Positions 30,682 through 39,943 of a DNA stretch of 64,000 bases are shown piece after piece. Position 1 is the stretch's first letter. Each line of letters begins with the position of its first letter. The stretch is from Variovorax sp. S12S4. GTDB taxonomy: Bacteria > Pseudomonadota > Gammaproteobacteria > Burkholderiales > Burkholderiaceae_C. The notes under the pieces were generated by a model. The model saw nothing but the letters and a program-made list of their open reading frames with translations, did not search any database and was not told the origin of the DNA. The stretch spans positions 744,001-808,000 of the forward strand of contig NZ_JALPKR020000002.1 in the NCBI RefSeq assembly GCF_023195515.1, written 5' to 3'. A program made the position numbers and the translations under genes.

Positions 30682-30856
30682 GCCCCTTCGGCATTCGCGC
30701 ATCTGTGCCATTCCGGGCCGAGCCTTGCGTCGGCATCGGATGACACGCGCATGCGCCCAACTTCCTCATGGCGCCGGCTTTCGGCCGCCTACGGTGGTGC
30801 TTTCTATTTTCGAACCACGCGAACCCCGCGAACGAACAACGGAGAGCAACCAAGCC

Positions 30857-31357
30857 ATGACCACCACCGACGAACACGCCAAGCTCTGGGACCTGATCAA
30901 GGACACCCGCTACGGCATGCTGACCCATCGCCACGCCGACGGCCAGCTGCACAGCCATCCGCTCACCACGCAGAGCAAGAACATCGAAGAAGGCTCGACG
31001 CTCTACTTCTTCGTGCCCAAGAATGGCGACATTGCGCGCCATGTGGCAAGCGACCCCAGCGTGAACATCGCCTACGCCAACACCGACGCCGACAGCTATG
31101 TGTCCGTGACCGGCCGCGCCACGCTGCGGGAAGACCAGGCCAAGAAGGAAGCTCTTTTCAATCCCGCAGCCAAGGCCTGGTTTCCCGGCGGTGCGACCGA
31201 TCCGAACCTGGCATTGCTTGCAGTCGAAATCATCGGCGCCGAATACTGGGACGTGAAGGAAAGCAAGATGGTGCAGTTGCTGAAGATGGCCAAGGCGGCC
31301 ATCACCGGCGATCAGCCGCCGTCGCTGGGCGAACACAAGAAGCTGGATATCGGCTGA
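30857..31357 (+). CDS. Pyridoxamine 5'-phosphate oxidase-like general stress protein
   Basis: A 166-residue protein of the split-barrel flavin-binding fold (general stress protein 26 type). The pattern KLWDLIKDTRYGMLTHR, HSHPLTTQ and a late WWN-like WDVKESKMVQLLKMAKA fits this family. Members bind FMN or F420 and are often stress-induced; the enzymatic reaction is generally unknown. The ATG at 30857 has GGAGAGCAACC upstream. It stands alone, 175 bases after ureG. Confidence 0.85.
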   Translation: MTTTDEHAKLWDLIKDTRYGMLTHRHADGQLHSHPLTTQSKNIEEGSTLYFFVPKNGDIARHVASDPSVNIAYANTDADSYVSVTGRATLREDQAKKEALFNPAAKAWFPGGATDPNLALLAVEIIGAEYWDVKESKMVQLLKMAKAAITGDQPPSLGEHKKLDIG

Positions 31358-31495
31358 GAACGGGCGAAGGAGCATCGCTGTTCCGTCGCTTGCGATTAGA
31401 GGCAACCGCCCAGCTCCCTGGCTTGCAGGCCCTCGTGCCGGGTACTAGACTGGACTGTGAAGGCACCCGCAGTGCCGGGGGCCAAGGAGCAGGCC

Positions 31496-31942
31496 ATGTA
31501 CAAGCGCATCCTCGTCGCAACCGATGGCTCTTCACTCTCCGACAAAGCGGTCGACGCCGCCATCGACCTGGCCTTGCTGGCGCGGGCCGAACTGGTGAGC
31601 GTGACCGTCACGCACCTGCTGCCCTATGGCTACTTCGAAGGCTCGATGGTGATGAACCAGCGCGAAATCGAAGCCTCGCAGGAGCAGGTGGACAACGACG
31701 CCCAGCGCCTCGTCGATACGGTGCGGACCACCGCGGCGGCCAAGGGCGTTCGCAGCGCGCAAGCCATTGTGATCAAGTCCAACCAGGTGGCCGAGGCCAT
31801 CATCTCGACGGCCAAGAACCAGCAATGCGACCTGATCGTGATGGCCTCGCACGGCCGGCGCAGCCTTGCGCGCCTGCTGATGGGCAGCGAAACTCTGCAT
31901 GTGCTGACGCATTCGCACATTCCGGTGCTTGTGCTGCGATAG
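31496..31942 (+). CDS. Universal stress protein (UspA family)
   Basis: A 148-residue single-domain Usp. It starts MYKRILVATDGSSLSDKAVD. The ATP-binding motif G-2x-G-9x-G-S/T is replaced in part by HGRRSLARLLMGSETLHVL near the end (about residues 120-140), close to the ATP-binding class. Usp proteins help survival under starvation and oxidative stress. AAGGAGCAGGCC before the ATG is a good ribosome site and decides the start over an upstream GTG at 31457. Confidence 0.93.
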   Translation: MYKRILVATDGSSLSDKAVDAAIDLALLARAELVSVTVTHLLPYGYFEGSMVMNQREIEASQEQVDNDAQRLVDTVRTTAAAKGVRSAQAIVIKSNQVAEAIISTAKNQQCDLIVMASHGRRSLARLLMGSETLHVLTHSHIPVLVLR

Positions 31943-32071
31943 AGGCGATTGCGATTTTTCGGCAACAAAGCACAAGTTCACAGTTCGACTTGATCGTTTC
32001 CGGGCCATTGCCTGCACCGCTGCTACCCTTGCCGCTCCAAGGCCAATCCTGGCCGATCAAGGGAGTAGGTA

Positions 32072-32317
32072 ATGAGTCTTTTGTGGTTTCTGGTTGTGGG
32101 CCTGGTCGCCGGCTGGCTGGCCGGCATTCTTGTCAAGGGTGGCGGCTTCGGCTTGGTGGGCGATCTCATTGTGGGTGTGATCGGTGCTTTTCTTGGAGGC
32201 TTTTTGTTCAGCACGTTCGGCGTGTCGATGGGTGGCGGCCTTGTCGGCAGCCTGATCGTTGCCACCGTCGGTGCCGTCGTGCTCCTGTTCATCGTTCGCC
32301 TGATCAAGCGCGCATAG
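32072..32317 (+). CDS. GlsB/YeaQ/YmgE-family small membrane protein
   Basis: An 81-residue protein with three hydrophobic segments (about 4-22, 28-48, 55-77) and the family glycine pattern GWLAGILVKGGGFG, GDLIVGVIGAFLGGF. This transglycosylase-associated family is stress-linked, with no defined reaction. GGGAGTAGGTA precedes the ATG. It lies between the universal stress protein and the AsmA gene, 9 bases before the latter's proposed start. Confidence 0.92.
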   Translation: MSLLWFLVVGLVAGWLAGILVKGGGFGLVGDLIVGVIGAFLGGFLFSTFGVSMGGGLVGSLIVATVGAVVLLFIVRLIKRA

Positions 32318-32326
32318 CGTTTTCTA

Positions 32327-34333
32327 TTGAAATCAAAAATCCCACGCGTTGCCGCCTGGACCCTGCTTCTCCTTCTGGGCCTGGCGGCCATTGGCATCGC
32401 ACTTGTCCTGAGCCTTGACTGGAATCGTGCGCGGCCATGGATCAACCAACGCGTGAGCGAAGCGACCGGGCGCCCGTTTGCCATACGCGGCGACCTGGTC
32501 TTGCAGTGGAACAACCCCGAGACTGAAACAGGCTGGCGCCGCTGGGTGCCCTGGCCGAGGCTGAGCGCGCACGACATCACCCTGGGCAATGCAGACTGGA
32601 GCAAGACCGGCCCGCACCTGGCAGAAATCAGGCAACTGACTTTCTCGCTGAACCCGCTCTCGCTGCTGGATCACACGATCCGCATCCCCACGCTGGAACT
32701 CGCGGGCCCCGTTCTTTCGCTGGAACGCACCGCAGACGGCAAGAACAACTGGACGCTGGCCTCCGACAACACGGCGCCATCGGCCTGGAAGCTCGACCTG
32801 CAGCGGCTGGTGCTGAACCACGGCACCGTGAAGCTTGCCGATGCGCAGGCAAAGCTCAATCTCAAGATCGATGTCGAAAGCCTGCCGCGCGAAACCGCGG
32901 AGGGCTACGGCATCGGCTGGAAACTCGGCGGCACGTTTCGCCAGACTCCGCTGCACGGCAGCGGCCGGGCTGGCGCGGTGCTTTCGCTGCAGCAGGACAA
33001 GAAGCCCTACCCGCTGCAGGCAGGCGTGCAGATCGGCACCACGCGCATCGACATGGCAGGCACTTTGACCAAGCCCGATGCGCTCGCGGCGCTGGACCTG
33101 CGGCTGAAGCTTTCGGGCGCGAGCATGGCGCACCTGTACCCGATCACCGGCATCACCCTGCCCAACACGCCGCCCTTCAGCACCGAAGGCCACCTGGTCG
33201 GCAAACTCGACAAGGCCGGTGGACGATGGCTGTACGAACATTTCAAGGGCAGCGTGGGTGAAAGCGACATTGGCGGCACGCTCGAATACATCTCGCAGCA
33301 GCCGCGGCCTTTGCTGCGCGGGCAGGTGCAATCCAACCAGTTGCGGCTCGAAGACCTGGCACCGCTGATCGGCGCGGACTCCAACGCCAGCAAAGCCAAG
33401 CGGGGTGCCGCCGCCGTCCAGCCGACGGACAAGGTGCTGCCGGTGGAAAAGTTCGACACGGCAAGCTGGGGCAGCATCGACGCAGACGTGAAATTTGCCG
33501 GCCGCAAGATCATCCACGCCAAGGACCTGCCAATCGACAGCCTGGTGGCGGATTTGCATCTGAAAGACAGCGTGCTGTCGCTCACGCCGCTGAGCTTTGG
33601 CGTGGCGGGCGGCACCCTGGCCGCCACCGTCAAGCTCGACGGCAGGCAAAACCCGATTCGCGCGGATGTGCGGTTTTCGGCGCGCCGCCTGAAGATCAAG
33701 GAGCTTTTTCCAACGCTGAACACCATGCAGGCCAGCCTGGGTGAAGTCGGCGGCGATGCGGCATTGTCCGCGGTCGGCAACTCGGTTGCGAGCTTGCTGG
33801 GCACGTCGAACGGAGAAGTGAAGGCGCTGGTCAGCAAGGGCACCATGAGCAAGTTCCTGCTCGAAGCCATGGGGCTGAACATCGGCAACGTGGTGGCAAC
33901 CCAGATCTTCGGCGACAAGCAGGTTCAGCTGAACTGCCTGGCAAGCGACTTCAAGGTCACGCAGGGCGTGATGCAAACGCGATCGTTTGTGCTGGACACC
34001 GATGAATCGATCATCAACGTGACAGGGCAAATCAACTTGTCCAGCGAGCAGCTGGCACTGGAGATCCAGCCGCGGAACAAGGCGCTGCGCGTGCTCTCGC
34101 TGCGCTCGCCGCTCTATGTGAAAGGCACGTTCAAGAACCCCGATGTCGGCGTCGACAAGGGCGCGGTTGCGCTCAAGCTGGGTGCCGCAATTGCGCTGGG
34201 TGCCGTGGCTCCCGCCGCTGCATTGCTGCCGCTGCTGAACGTGGGGGCCGAGGAGTTTGCAGGCTGTGCGCCGCTGGAGGCCGCTGCAACGAAGAAGCCG
34301 CAGGCACCCGTTGCAAAGGCCCCGTCGCGCTGA
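32327..34333 (+). CDS. AsmA-family envelope protein
   Basis: A 668-residue protein anchored by one N-terminal membrane helix (about 9-30), followed by a long periplasmic AsmA/TamB-like repeat region. The start LDWNRARPWINQRVSEATGRPF and the C-terminal SEQLALEIQPRNKALRVLSLRSPLYVKGTF are AsmA signatures. Such proteins are thought to move phospholipids to the outer membrane or control its assembly. The start is taken as TTG 32327, since the basic-hydrophobic N-terminus begins there and no in-frame ATG fits. The start lies 9 bases from the previous stop. Confidence 0.92.
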   Translation: MKSKIPRVAAWTLLLLLGLAAIGIALVLSLDWNRARPWINQRVSEATGRPFAIRGDLVLQWNNPETETGWRRWVPWPRLSAHDITLGNADWSKTGPHLAEIRQLTFSLNPLSLLDHTIRIPTLELAGPVLSLERTADGKNNWTLASDNTAPSAWKLDLQRLVLNHGTVKLADAQAKLNLKIDVESLPRETAEGYGIGWKLGGTFRQTPLHGSGRAGAVLSLQQDKKPYPLQAGVQIGTTRIDMAGTLTKPDALAALDLRLKLSGASMAHLYPITGITLPNTPPFSTEGHLVGKLDKAGGRWLYEHFKGSVGESDIGGTLEYISQQPRPLLRGQVQSNQLRLEDLAPLIGADSNASKAKRGAAAVQPTDKVLPVEKFDTASWGSIDADVKFAGRKIIHAKDLPIDSLVADLHLKDSVLSLTPLSFGVAGGTLAATVKLDGRQNPIRADVRFSARRLKIKELFPTLNTMQASLGEVGGDAALSAVGNSVASLLGTSNGEVKALVSKGTMSKFLLEAMGLNIGNVVATQIFGDKQVQLNCLASDFKVTQGVMQTRSFVLDTDESIINVTGQINLSSEQLALEIQPRNKALRVLSLRSPLYVKGTFKNPDVGVDKGAVALKLGAAIALGAVAPAAALLPLLNVGAEEFAGCAPLEAAATKKPQAPVAKAPSR

Positions 34334-34366
34334 CAGCGCGAGAACGCGTTGGCAGCTCGTGGCCCG

Positions 34367-34624
34367 TTATTTCTGCGTATTGGCGCGTGCTGCGTGCGCC
34401 GCCCGGCACGCCTCCGTTGCGCGATACGAAGCCAATGCAAAGCAGCGCGCCTCGGCCTCGCGCGCAAGCGCCTCCAGCGAGCGGCGCTCTTCGGCCGCAT
34501 CCACCTGAAATTCGACCAGCCACTTCATGATCATTGCCATGACGATGAGCAGGCCGATGAGGGCGGCCATCAATGTGCCGCGCCAGTTGCGGATGCGCAG
34601 GACCGAAGATTCCGAGTTATTCAT
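34367..34624 (-). CDS. Small single-span membrane protein of unknown function
   Basis: 85 residues from ATG 34624 (MNNSESSVLRIRNWRGTL). One membrane segment (about 18-36, ALIGLLIVMAMIMKWLV) is followed by a helical Glu/Arg/Ala-rich tail with two cysteines. It resembles small inner-membrane proteins common in Comamonadaceae near hupB, with no assigned function. It is convergent with the AsmA gene and divergent from the HU gene. Reading frame and composition look genuine, but it has no recognised domain. Confidence 0.6.
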   Translation of the reverse strand: MNNSESSVLRIRNWRGTLMAALIGLLIVMAMIMKWLVEFQVDAAEERRSLEALAREAEARCFALASYRATEACRAAHAARANTQK

Positions 34625-34891
34625 TGCTGTGGGTGTGCAAGCCGGCAAGTTCAAAAGTTGCCCTGTTTGGCTTGGCCACGAAGATACGTGGTGCGCCCGA
34701 ATTCCCACAGGAAATGTTTCACGTTCGGGATTGGTTACGTGTAACACCGCAACTAGGGTACAACTCTGTCCAGTACGCCACACACCCTTCGGCGAAGTTC
34801 TCGCCGCGCGGGAATTCGGCGTTCGCATTCAGTCAAACTCGGGTGCTGTACCTATCTTTTTTCAACCGTTCTATTGAAAGGAACTCCTGTT

Positions 34892-35173
34892 TTGAACAAG
34901 ACCGACCTCATTGCCGCAATCGCAGAAGACACCAACCTCAGCAAGGCCGACGCAGGCCGCGCATTCGACTCGGCGCTCGAGCATCTGTCGCGCGCCCTGG
35001 TGCGTGGAGAAACCGTTCAGCTGATCGGCTTCGGCACCTTTACCGTGGCGAGCCGCGCCGAGCGCCAGGGCCGCAACCCATCGACCGGCGAAGCGATCAC
35101 CATCAAGGCCAGCAAGAGCCCCAAGTTCGCCGCCGGCAAGGCGTTGAAGGACGCGATCAACCAGGTGGGCTGA
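34892..35173 (+). CDS. HU-family nucleoid DNA-binding protein
   Basis: 93 residues. The start NKTDLIAAIAEDTNLSKADA and the DNA-contacting arm GFGTFTVASRAERQGRNPST are the HU signature, and the end AGKALKDAINQVG is normal. The start is TTG 34892 with AAGGA at 34878-34882; an upstream TTG at 34874 would place the ribosome site inside the gene. HU bends DNA and compacts the nucleoid. A 267-base gap upstream holds its promoter region, including the palindrome GTTAC-GT-GTAAC at 34734-34745. Confidence 0.95.
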   Translation: MNKTDLIAAIAEDTNLSKADAGRAFDSALEHLSRALVRGETVQLIGFGTFTVASRAERQGRNPSTGEAITIKASKSPKFAAGKALKDAINQVG

Positions 35174-35283
35174 TCGATCAGGGCACCAGCCCCGATCCAA
35201 AGTTGGCGATTCGCCGGCTCGAATACGTTTTCGGGCCAGCGCGCCAACCTGCAGCGCACCGCTGTACAAAGCCCGGCGCCGGG

Positions 35284-35922
35284 TCAACCGTCGCCTTCGG
35301 GCAAGAACCTGAAATACGCGCGTGCAGGCTGCTTCTCGGGCAAGACGTAGACCACGCCGCGCGCACTGCCGAACACCGGCTTCACATAGGTGTCGTAAAA
35401 CGCCGCGGGCACATTGATGCAGCCATAGGAGATGCGGTGGTCTTCCGCATTTGCCGACGCCAGCCGCTCCAGCCGCCGCTCTGACTTGTTGTTCGTTCGA
35501 ACGCGATGCATGGACACGGCCGCGCCATAGTCCACCCAGACAATATCTTCGCCTTGCAGGTTGACGCCAGGCTCTGAGACAAAGCGCCCGGCGGGCGTGG
35601 TGCGTTCATCAGGGCGTATGTCGGAAAGCTTTCGCTCGCCGATGCCTGGCACCGACTCGTCTCCTTGCGCGAGCCCCAGCAGCACGGGCGATGCGCCTTG
35701 CAGGGTACCGTCAGCGCCAAAGATGAAAACGCGCGCCTTCTTCTTGTCGACGATTACGAAAGGAAGGCCTTGGTTGTCTTGCGCGCTGGTGGCTGCTTGC
35801 GCCAGCTGCCGCACTTCGACCGATGCTTGGGTGCTTGCGGAATTCTCGGCAGCACCGGTTGCCGCGTGAATGAAGGCTGCCCCGCATGCAAGCGCAAAAG
35901 ACAGGAGCAGGGAGTTTTTCAT
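35284..35922 (-). CDS. Periplasmic L,D-transpeptidase-family protein
   Basis: A 212-residue protein with a signal (MKNSLLLSFALACGAAFIHA). The catalytic L,D-transpeptidase motif is HRISYGCINVP (His-x-n-Ser-x-Gly-Cys), with the active cysteine at about residue 174. Family members form 3-3 peptidoglycan cross-links or attach proteins to the wall. The ATG at 35922 is preferred over a TTG three codons upstream. The protein is shorter than many YkuD enzymes and has no LysM domain. It stands alone, convergent with the HU gene. Confidence 0.85.
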   Translation of the reverse strand: MKNSLLLSFALACGAAFIHAATGAAENSASTQASVEVRQLAQAATSAQDNQGLPFVIVDKKKARVFIFGADGTLQGASPVLLGLAQGDESVPGIGERKLSDIRPDERTTPAGRFVSEPGVNLQGEDIVWVDYGAAVSMHRVRTNNKSERRLERLASANAEDHRISYGCINVPAAFYDTYVKPVFGSARGVVYVLPEKQPARAYFRFLPEGDG

Positions 35923-35957
35923 AAGCGGCAAAACATGGCGCGAGAACCCGGCTCGGA

Positions 35958-35989
35958 GCGTGGCCGCAACTCAAAGTTGGCGGCCACGC
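35958..35989 (-). terminator. Strong hairpin between two leftward genes
   Basis: GCGTGGCCGC-AACT (35958-35971) pairs with AGTT-G-GCGGCCACGC (35975-35989), a 14-base-pair stem with one bulged base and a CAA loop. It lies after the stop of the Pro/Ala-rich gene on the minus strand. There is no clear U tract, so it may be a pausing or mRNA-stabilising hairpin and not a full intrinsic terminator. Confidence 0.45.
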
Positions 35990-36012
35990 CAAGGCGCCGG
36001 AGGCGCAGTCGA

Positions 36013-36372
36013 TCAGCCGCGGTCAGCGCGGGCGCGGCGCACCGGCGGTGCGGGCGCCGGCTCAGGTGCGGGCATTGGCGCAGCAACGGGTGCCGGTGCC
36101 GGCGCCGCCACCATGCGCACCGGCTCGGGCGCCGGTGCCGGGGCAACCACGCGCACAGGTGCGGCGGGCATGGCGGCTTGCAGCGTGGTGCCGGTTTCGC
36201 CCATGGGGCCGCCGGTCTGGTTTTGTTGTCCGGCCGGCATGTACACGTTGCCCGAGATGGCTGGCATGTCGGTCTTTGCCGCTTGTGCAACGCCTTGCGC
36301 CATTGCCGGTGCGATTGCGAAGGCCATGGCCGAGGTCACCAGAACGTGAGCCACCGAGTGCTTGATTTTCAT
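36013..36372 (-). CDS. Secreted Pro/Ala-rich protein of unknown function
   Basis: A 119-residue exported protein. A signal (MKIKHSVAHVLVTSAMAFAI, cleavage near AMAQG) precedes a short Gly/Gln/Thr region and then a low-complexity half built of Pro-Ala-Pro, Val and Arg-rich repeats (about residues 68-115). Such tails often span the cell wall or are disordered linkers. No domain is recognised. TGCAG-type sequence precedes the ATG without a strong ribosome site. It could be an envelope protein, given the L,D-transpeptidase next to it. Confidence 0.6.
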   Translation of the reverse strand: MKIKHSVAHVLVTSAMAFAIAPAMAQGVAQAAKTDMPAISGNVYMPAGQQNQTGGPMGETGTTLQAAMPAAPVRVVAPAPAPEPVRMVAAPAPAPVAAPMPAPEPAPAPPVRRARADRG

Positions 36373-36543
36373 CTGTAATTTCCCTGAAGTCTTGATTGCG
36401 ACTGGCAACCCGGGGGCGGATGCCCAGCGCGAGCGCAGTCTGCAATCAAGAACGCAGGGAGCGGCGCGAAGACGACAGCGCGCAATCCACGATCCGCACA
36501 AGTCGTGAAATTTGACGCGCTTGCATGCGCTGATGCGATGCCA

Positions 36544-37966
36544 TTACGCGCCGCGCCAGCCGCCGCCGAGCGCCTTGTAAAGGTTAACCATGTTCACAGC
36601 CTGCTTCAGTTGCATCTCGATGAGCTGCTGTTGCTCTGAATAGAGCTCGCGTTGCGCGTCCTGGCTCGAAAAATAATCTTCCAGGCCGCCGCGGAACCGG
36701 CGTGCGCGAAATGCTCGCCACTTTTTCGAGCGCCTGCACGCGGGCGTGCTGTGCCTCGAGTTGCGGGCGCATGTGGTCGTCGGCAATCAGTGCATTGGCA
36801 GTCTCGCGGAATGCGACTTGCGCCGCGTACTCGTAAGAGGCCATGGCGGCGGCCAACCGCTCTTCGTTGCCGGTGATATTGGCCGAGCGGCGGCCCCAAT
36901 CGAAGATGGGCAGCGACACGCCCAGCACGCCAGCCCAGCTCCTGTTGCCGCTGCTCAGCAGCGTCGACAAATCTCCGCTGATGCCGCCCGCCAGCGCCGT
37001 GAGCGAAATGGTGGGCAGCATGGCTGCCTTGGCCGCTCCCACGCCTGCGTTGGCGGCTTCCACCCGCGAATAGGCCGCCAGAAGATCCGGACGCCGCTGA
37101 AGCAGGCTCGACGGCAGGCCCGCCGCAACCGTCGCCGTGGAGCTCTGGGGCCAGGGCCGTGCGCTGCCCGTGTCGGGCGGCACCGGTTGGCCGACCAGTA
37201 CGTTCAGCCATTGCAGGTCTTGCGCAACGCGCATGCGGAATTCTTCTTGCCGCACCCGTGCGTTCTGCAGCAGCGACTGCGCGCGGTACACGTCAAGCTG
37301 CGCCGCACCGCCGGCCGCCTTGGCGCGGCCGATCATGTCGGCGTTGGAGGCCAGGCCGCTTTCGTTGGCATTTGCCAGCGCCAGCAGTGCGCGGTCGGCG
37401 CGCAGGGTGAGATAGGCATTCGACACCTCCCCCACCAGGTTCATGCGGGCCGCGGCAAAGTCCTTGTCGCCCGCCTCGGCCAACGCGCCGGCTTGCTGCG
37501 CCGTGCTCTGCTGGCGCCCGAAAAAATCGAGCTCGTAAGACGTGACGCCGGCCTGGATGTCGAAGCTGTTCGACACACGCCCGTCGGACGGCACATTGCC
37601 GACCGGGCTGAGCGAACCCTGCGGCGTGGTTTGCGCGCGCTGCGCATGGCCCGACAACCCGATTTGCGGGAACAGCGAGGCACGGCTTCCCGCATACACG
37701 GCGCGCGCTTCGCGGGCCTTCGCGGCATAGGCGCGCAGGTCCCGGTTCTGGGTGAGCGCGGTGGCTATGAGCCCGCGCAGTTCATCGTCCTGAACAAAGT
37801 TGCGCCATTCGACCGGCTCGGCGTTGGGCGTCGCGGTGCCCGCAGGGAATTGCGAAGGCAACGCCAGGTCGGGTTGCTTCATGGGTGGAGTCATGTTGCA
37901 GCCGCTCACCACCAGCACCACGCACACTGCCAGCACCATCAAGATGAGCCGCAGAGAAAAACGCAC
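36544..37966 (-). pseudogene. NodT-type outer-membrane efflux lipoprotein, one-base insertion near the C-terminus
   Basis: A TolC-like outer-membrane factor. A lipoprotein signal starts at GTG 37966 (VRFSLRLILMVLAVC) with the lipobox VVSGC. The TolC repeat follows, including LDFFGRQQSTAQQAG, LQRRPDLLAAYSRVEAANA and LPIFDWGRRSANI. An extra base near 36695-36703 (rc ACGCCGGTTCCGC) shifts the frame. The end continues in the next frame (FRGGLEDYFSSQDAQRELYS, then VNMVNLYKALGGGWRG), matching the family. The upstream glycosyltransferase reads into this gene in the same frame without a stop. It would form the export channel for the polysaccharide operon. Confidence 0.82.
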
Positions 37967-39943
37967 GAAACCCGCTTCGGGCGCGCCGAATCCTGCGCTG
38001 GCGAGCAGGGCCGACGCGGCACGCCATGGCCGTACCTGAACCGCGACGTGGCTCGGGGGCACGTTGAACACATGGCTTACCAAACGTTCGCGCTGCGCCT
38101 CGGTGCCGGCAAATCGCAGTTCGGCACCGGCCGAGCTCTTGCCGGCAAGCTTCGCAGGCAACCAGCCGACTGGCTCGACGTACACCTCCAGCGGCTGCCC
38201 CACGCGCATGCGCTTGAGAGCGCGCGATTCGAGCAGCGCGCCATCCGCAGCAATGTTGACGAAGCGCGAGTCGATTTCGCCGGCGGCCGTTCGCAGCCGG
38301 GTGCGCGCGCGCCAGGGAAAGCGCTCTTCCTGATCGGGCCGCGGCAGATCGACGCAGGCGATGAGCGCCGCCAGGCAAAGAACAAGCGCAATGCCGGTCC
38401 ACACCAGATTGAGTTCGTCGCCGGGCGTGAGCTCCTCGCCGCTCAAGGCCACCGATGCGCCGCCCAGTTGCAGCGCCACCAGCAGCCCGCCGAACACGGC
38501 CACCAGCTTCCAGTGCACCACCGTCTTGGAGCGGTCGAGCCCCTTGTTCGTTACCTTGAAGGGGCGGCCGAAGGGCCGCAGCATTGCGCTGGCAAGCGTG
38601 CCCGTTACCGCCATGGCGGCCACGAGCTGGCTCACCTCGCTGAACACCGGCAGGCACCGCCGCTGGCTGATCCAGTAGCTGTAGGCCCAGAACATCATGA
38701 GCGGCGGCAACCCGAACGAAGCAAAGGCTTGCGGCGTGGCATGGAACACCGACACGCCCGCGTACCAATAAAGCGCAGGCGCCAGCATGATCATTGCCAT
38801 GAACGGCTTGCCCAGCCAATGCAGCAGCCCGTGCAGGAAGTGCAGCCGCGCCGAGAAGCTGTAGCCCTTGCCGCGCAGCGGACCGTTGGGCAGCAGCGCG
38901 AGCTGCACCGTGCCCAGGCACCAGCGGCTGCGCTGATTGATGTAGTCGATGATGCTCTCGGCCGACAAGCCGTTCGACAGGCGCTCGCCCAGCCAGCGCG
39001 TGATGTGGCCCTTGCGCAGCAGCAGGTAGGTGGTGTGGATGTCTTCGCACACGCTGCCCACCGGAAAGCCGCCCGCAGCCGTGATCAGGTCGCGCCGCAC
39101 GATGAACGACGTGCCCACGCAGAAGGCCGAGTCCGCCGCGTCCTTCGCGGGTTGCAGCACGTCGAAGAACACGCGCTGCTCGTCGACCCAGCTGTCCGTA
39201 GCACGCAGATTGTGCTGGATGGGATCGGCGTTGTAATAGAACTGTGGCGTTTGCACCAGCCCGACCTTGCGGTCCGCAAAGAGGCCGAGCATGCGGTAGA
39301 TGATTTGCCGCTGCGGCGCAAAGTCGGCGTCGAGCACCAGGATGTACGGCGCGTTGGTTACGCCCGCGGAAATCTTCAGCCCGTTGTTCATGTTGCCCGC
39401 CTTGGCGTGGCTGTTGTCGGGCCGGCGCGCGTAGTGCACGCCCTTGCGCTCGCAGTAGTCGCGCAGCCAGTCGCGCCGGGTGTCGTCCAGCACCCAGACG
39501 TTCACTCGCGGATAGTCGATGGCCTGCGCGGCGATGATGGTTTTTTCGAGCACCGCCAGTTCTTCGTTGTAGGTGCAAATGAACACATCCACCGCAGGCA
39601 CCTTGTCGCCGCGGCGGCGCAGCTCGGCCTCGCCGAGATCGGCCAGCGGCGTGTTGTCGCGCCGGCCCACCAGCATGTGGATGGACATCAACGTGTAGAC
39701 GATGGCCGTGAGCTCGAAGGCCAGAAACACCCATGCAAACAGCGTTTCAAAGCCCAGGTCCGAAGGCGGCATGGTGGCCACCACGCGCCACACGGCATAG
39801 CGCATCAGCAGCAGCGCGGTAAGCGCGCCAAACACCATGCGATGGCTGGTGCGATCGACCCGCGCCAATGACATGAGGAGAAGCGCGAGGCCCGCAACAA
39901 GGGCGTTGAGCTGGAACTCCGGCGTAGCGATCAGGTTGGACAT
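37967..39943 (-). CDS. BcsA-like family 2 polysaccharide synthase with PilZ-like domain
   Basis: About 659 residues before the next gene's GTG. Membrane segments lie near 12-30, 38-57 and 66-92. The GT-A domain has FICTYNEE (121-128), VLDD (151-154), DAD (205-207), the catalytic ED (300-301), and QRSRW (337-341), all needed for processive beta-glycan synthesis. More membrane segments precede a PilZ-like domain (about 555-650). Its RxxxR element is present, but the second motif reads NIAADG with Ala in place of the usual Ser, so c-di-GMP binding may be weak. There is no stop codon before the downstream outer-membrane factor; the literal frame fuses the two. The start ATG 39943 overlaps the previous gene by 13 bases. 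The polymer made may be cellulose-like. Confidence 0.85.

Noticed and set aside
34734..34745. Palindrome GTTAC-GT-GTAAC upstream of the HU gene as an operator
   Set aside because: A five-base arm is too common by chance; only mentioned with the HU gene.
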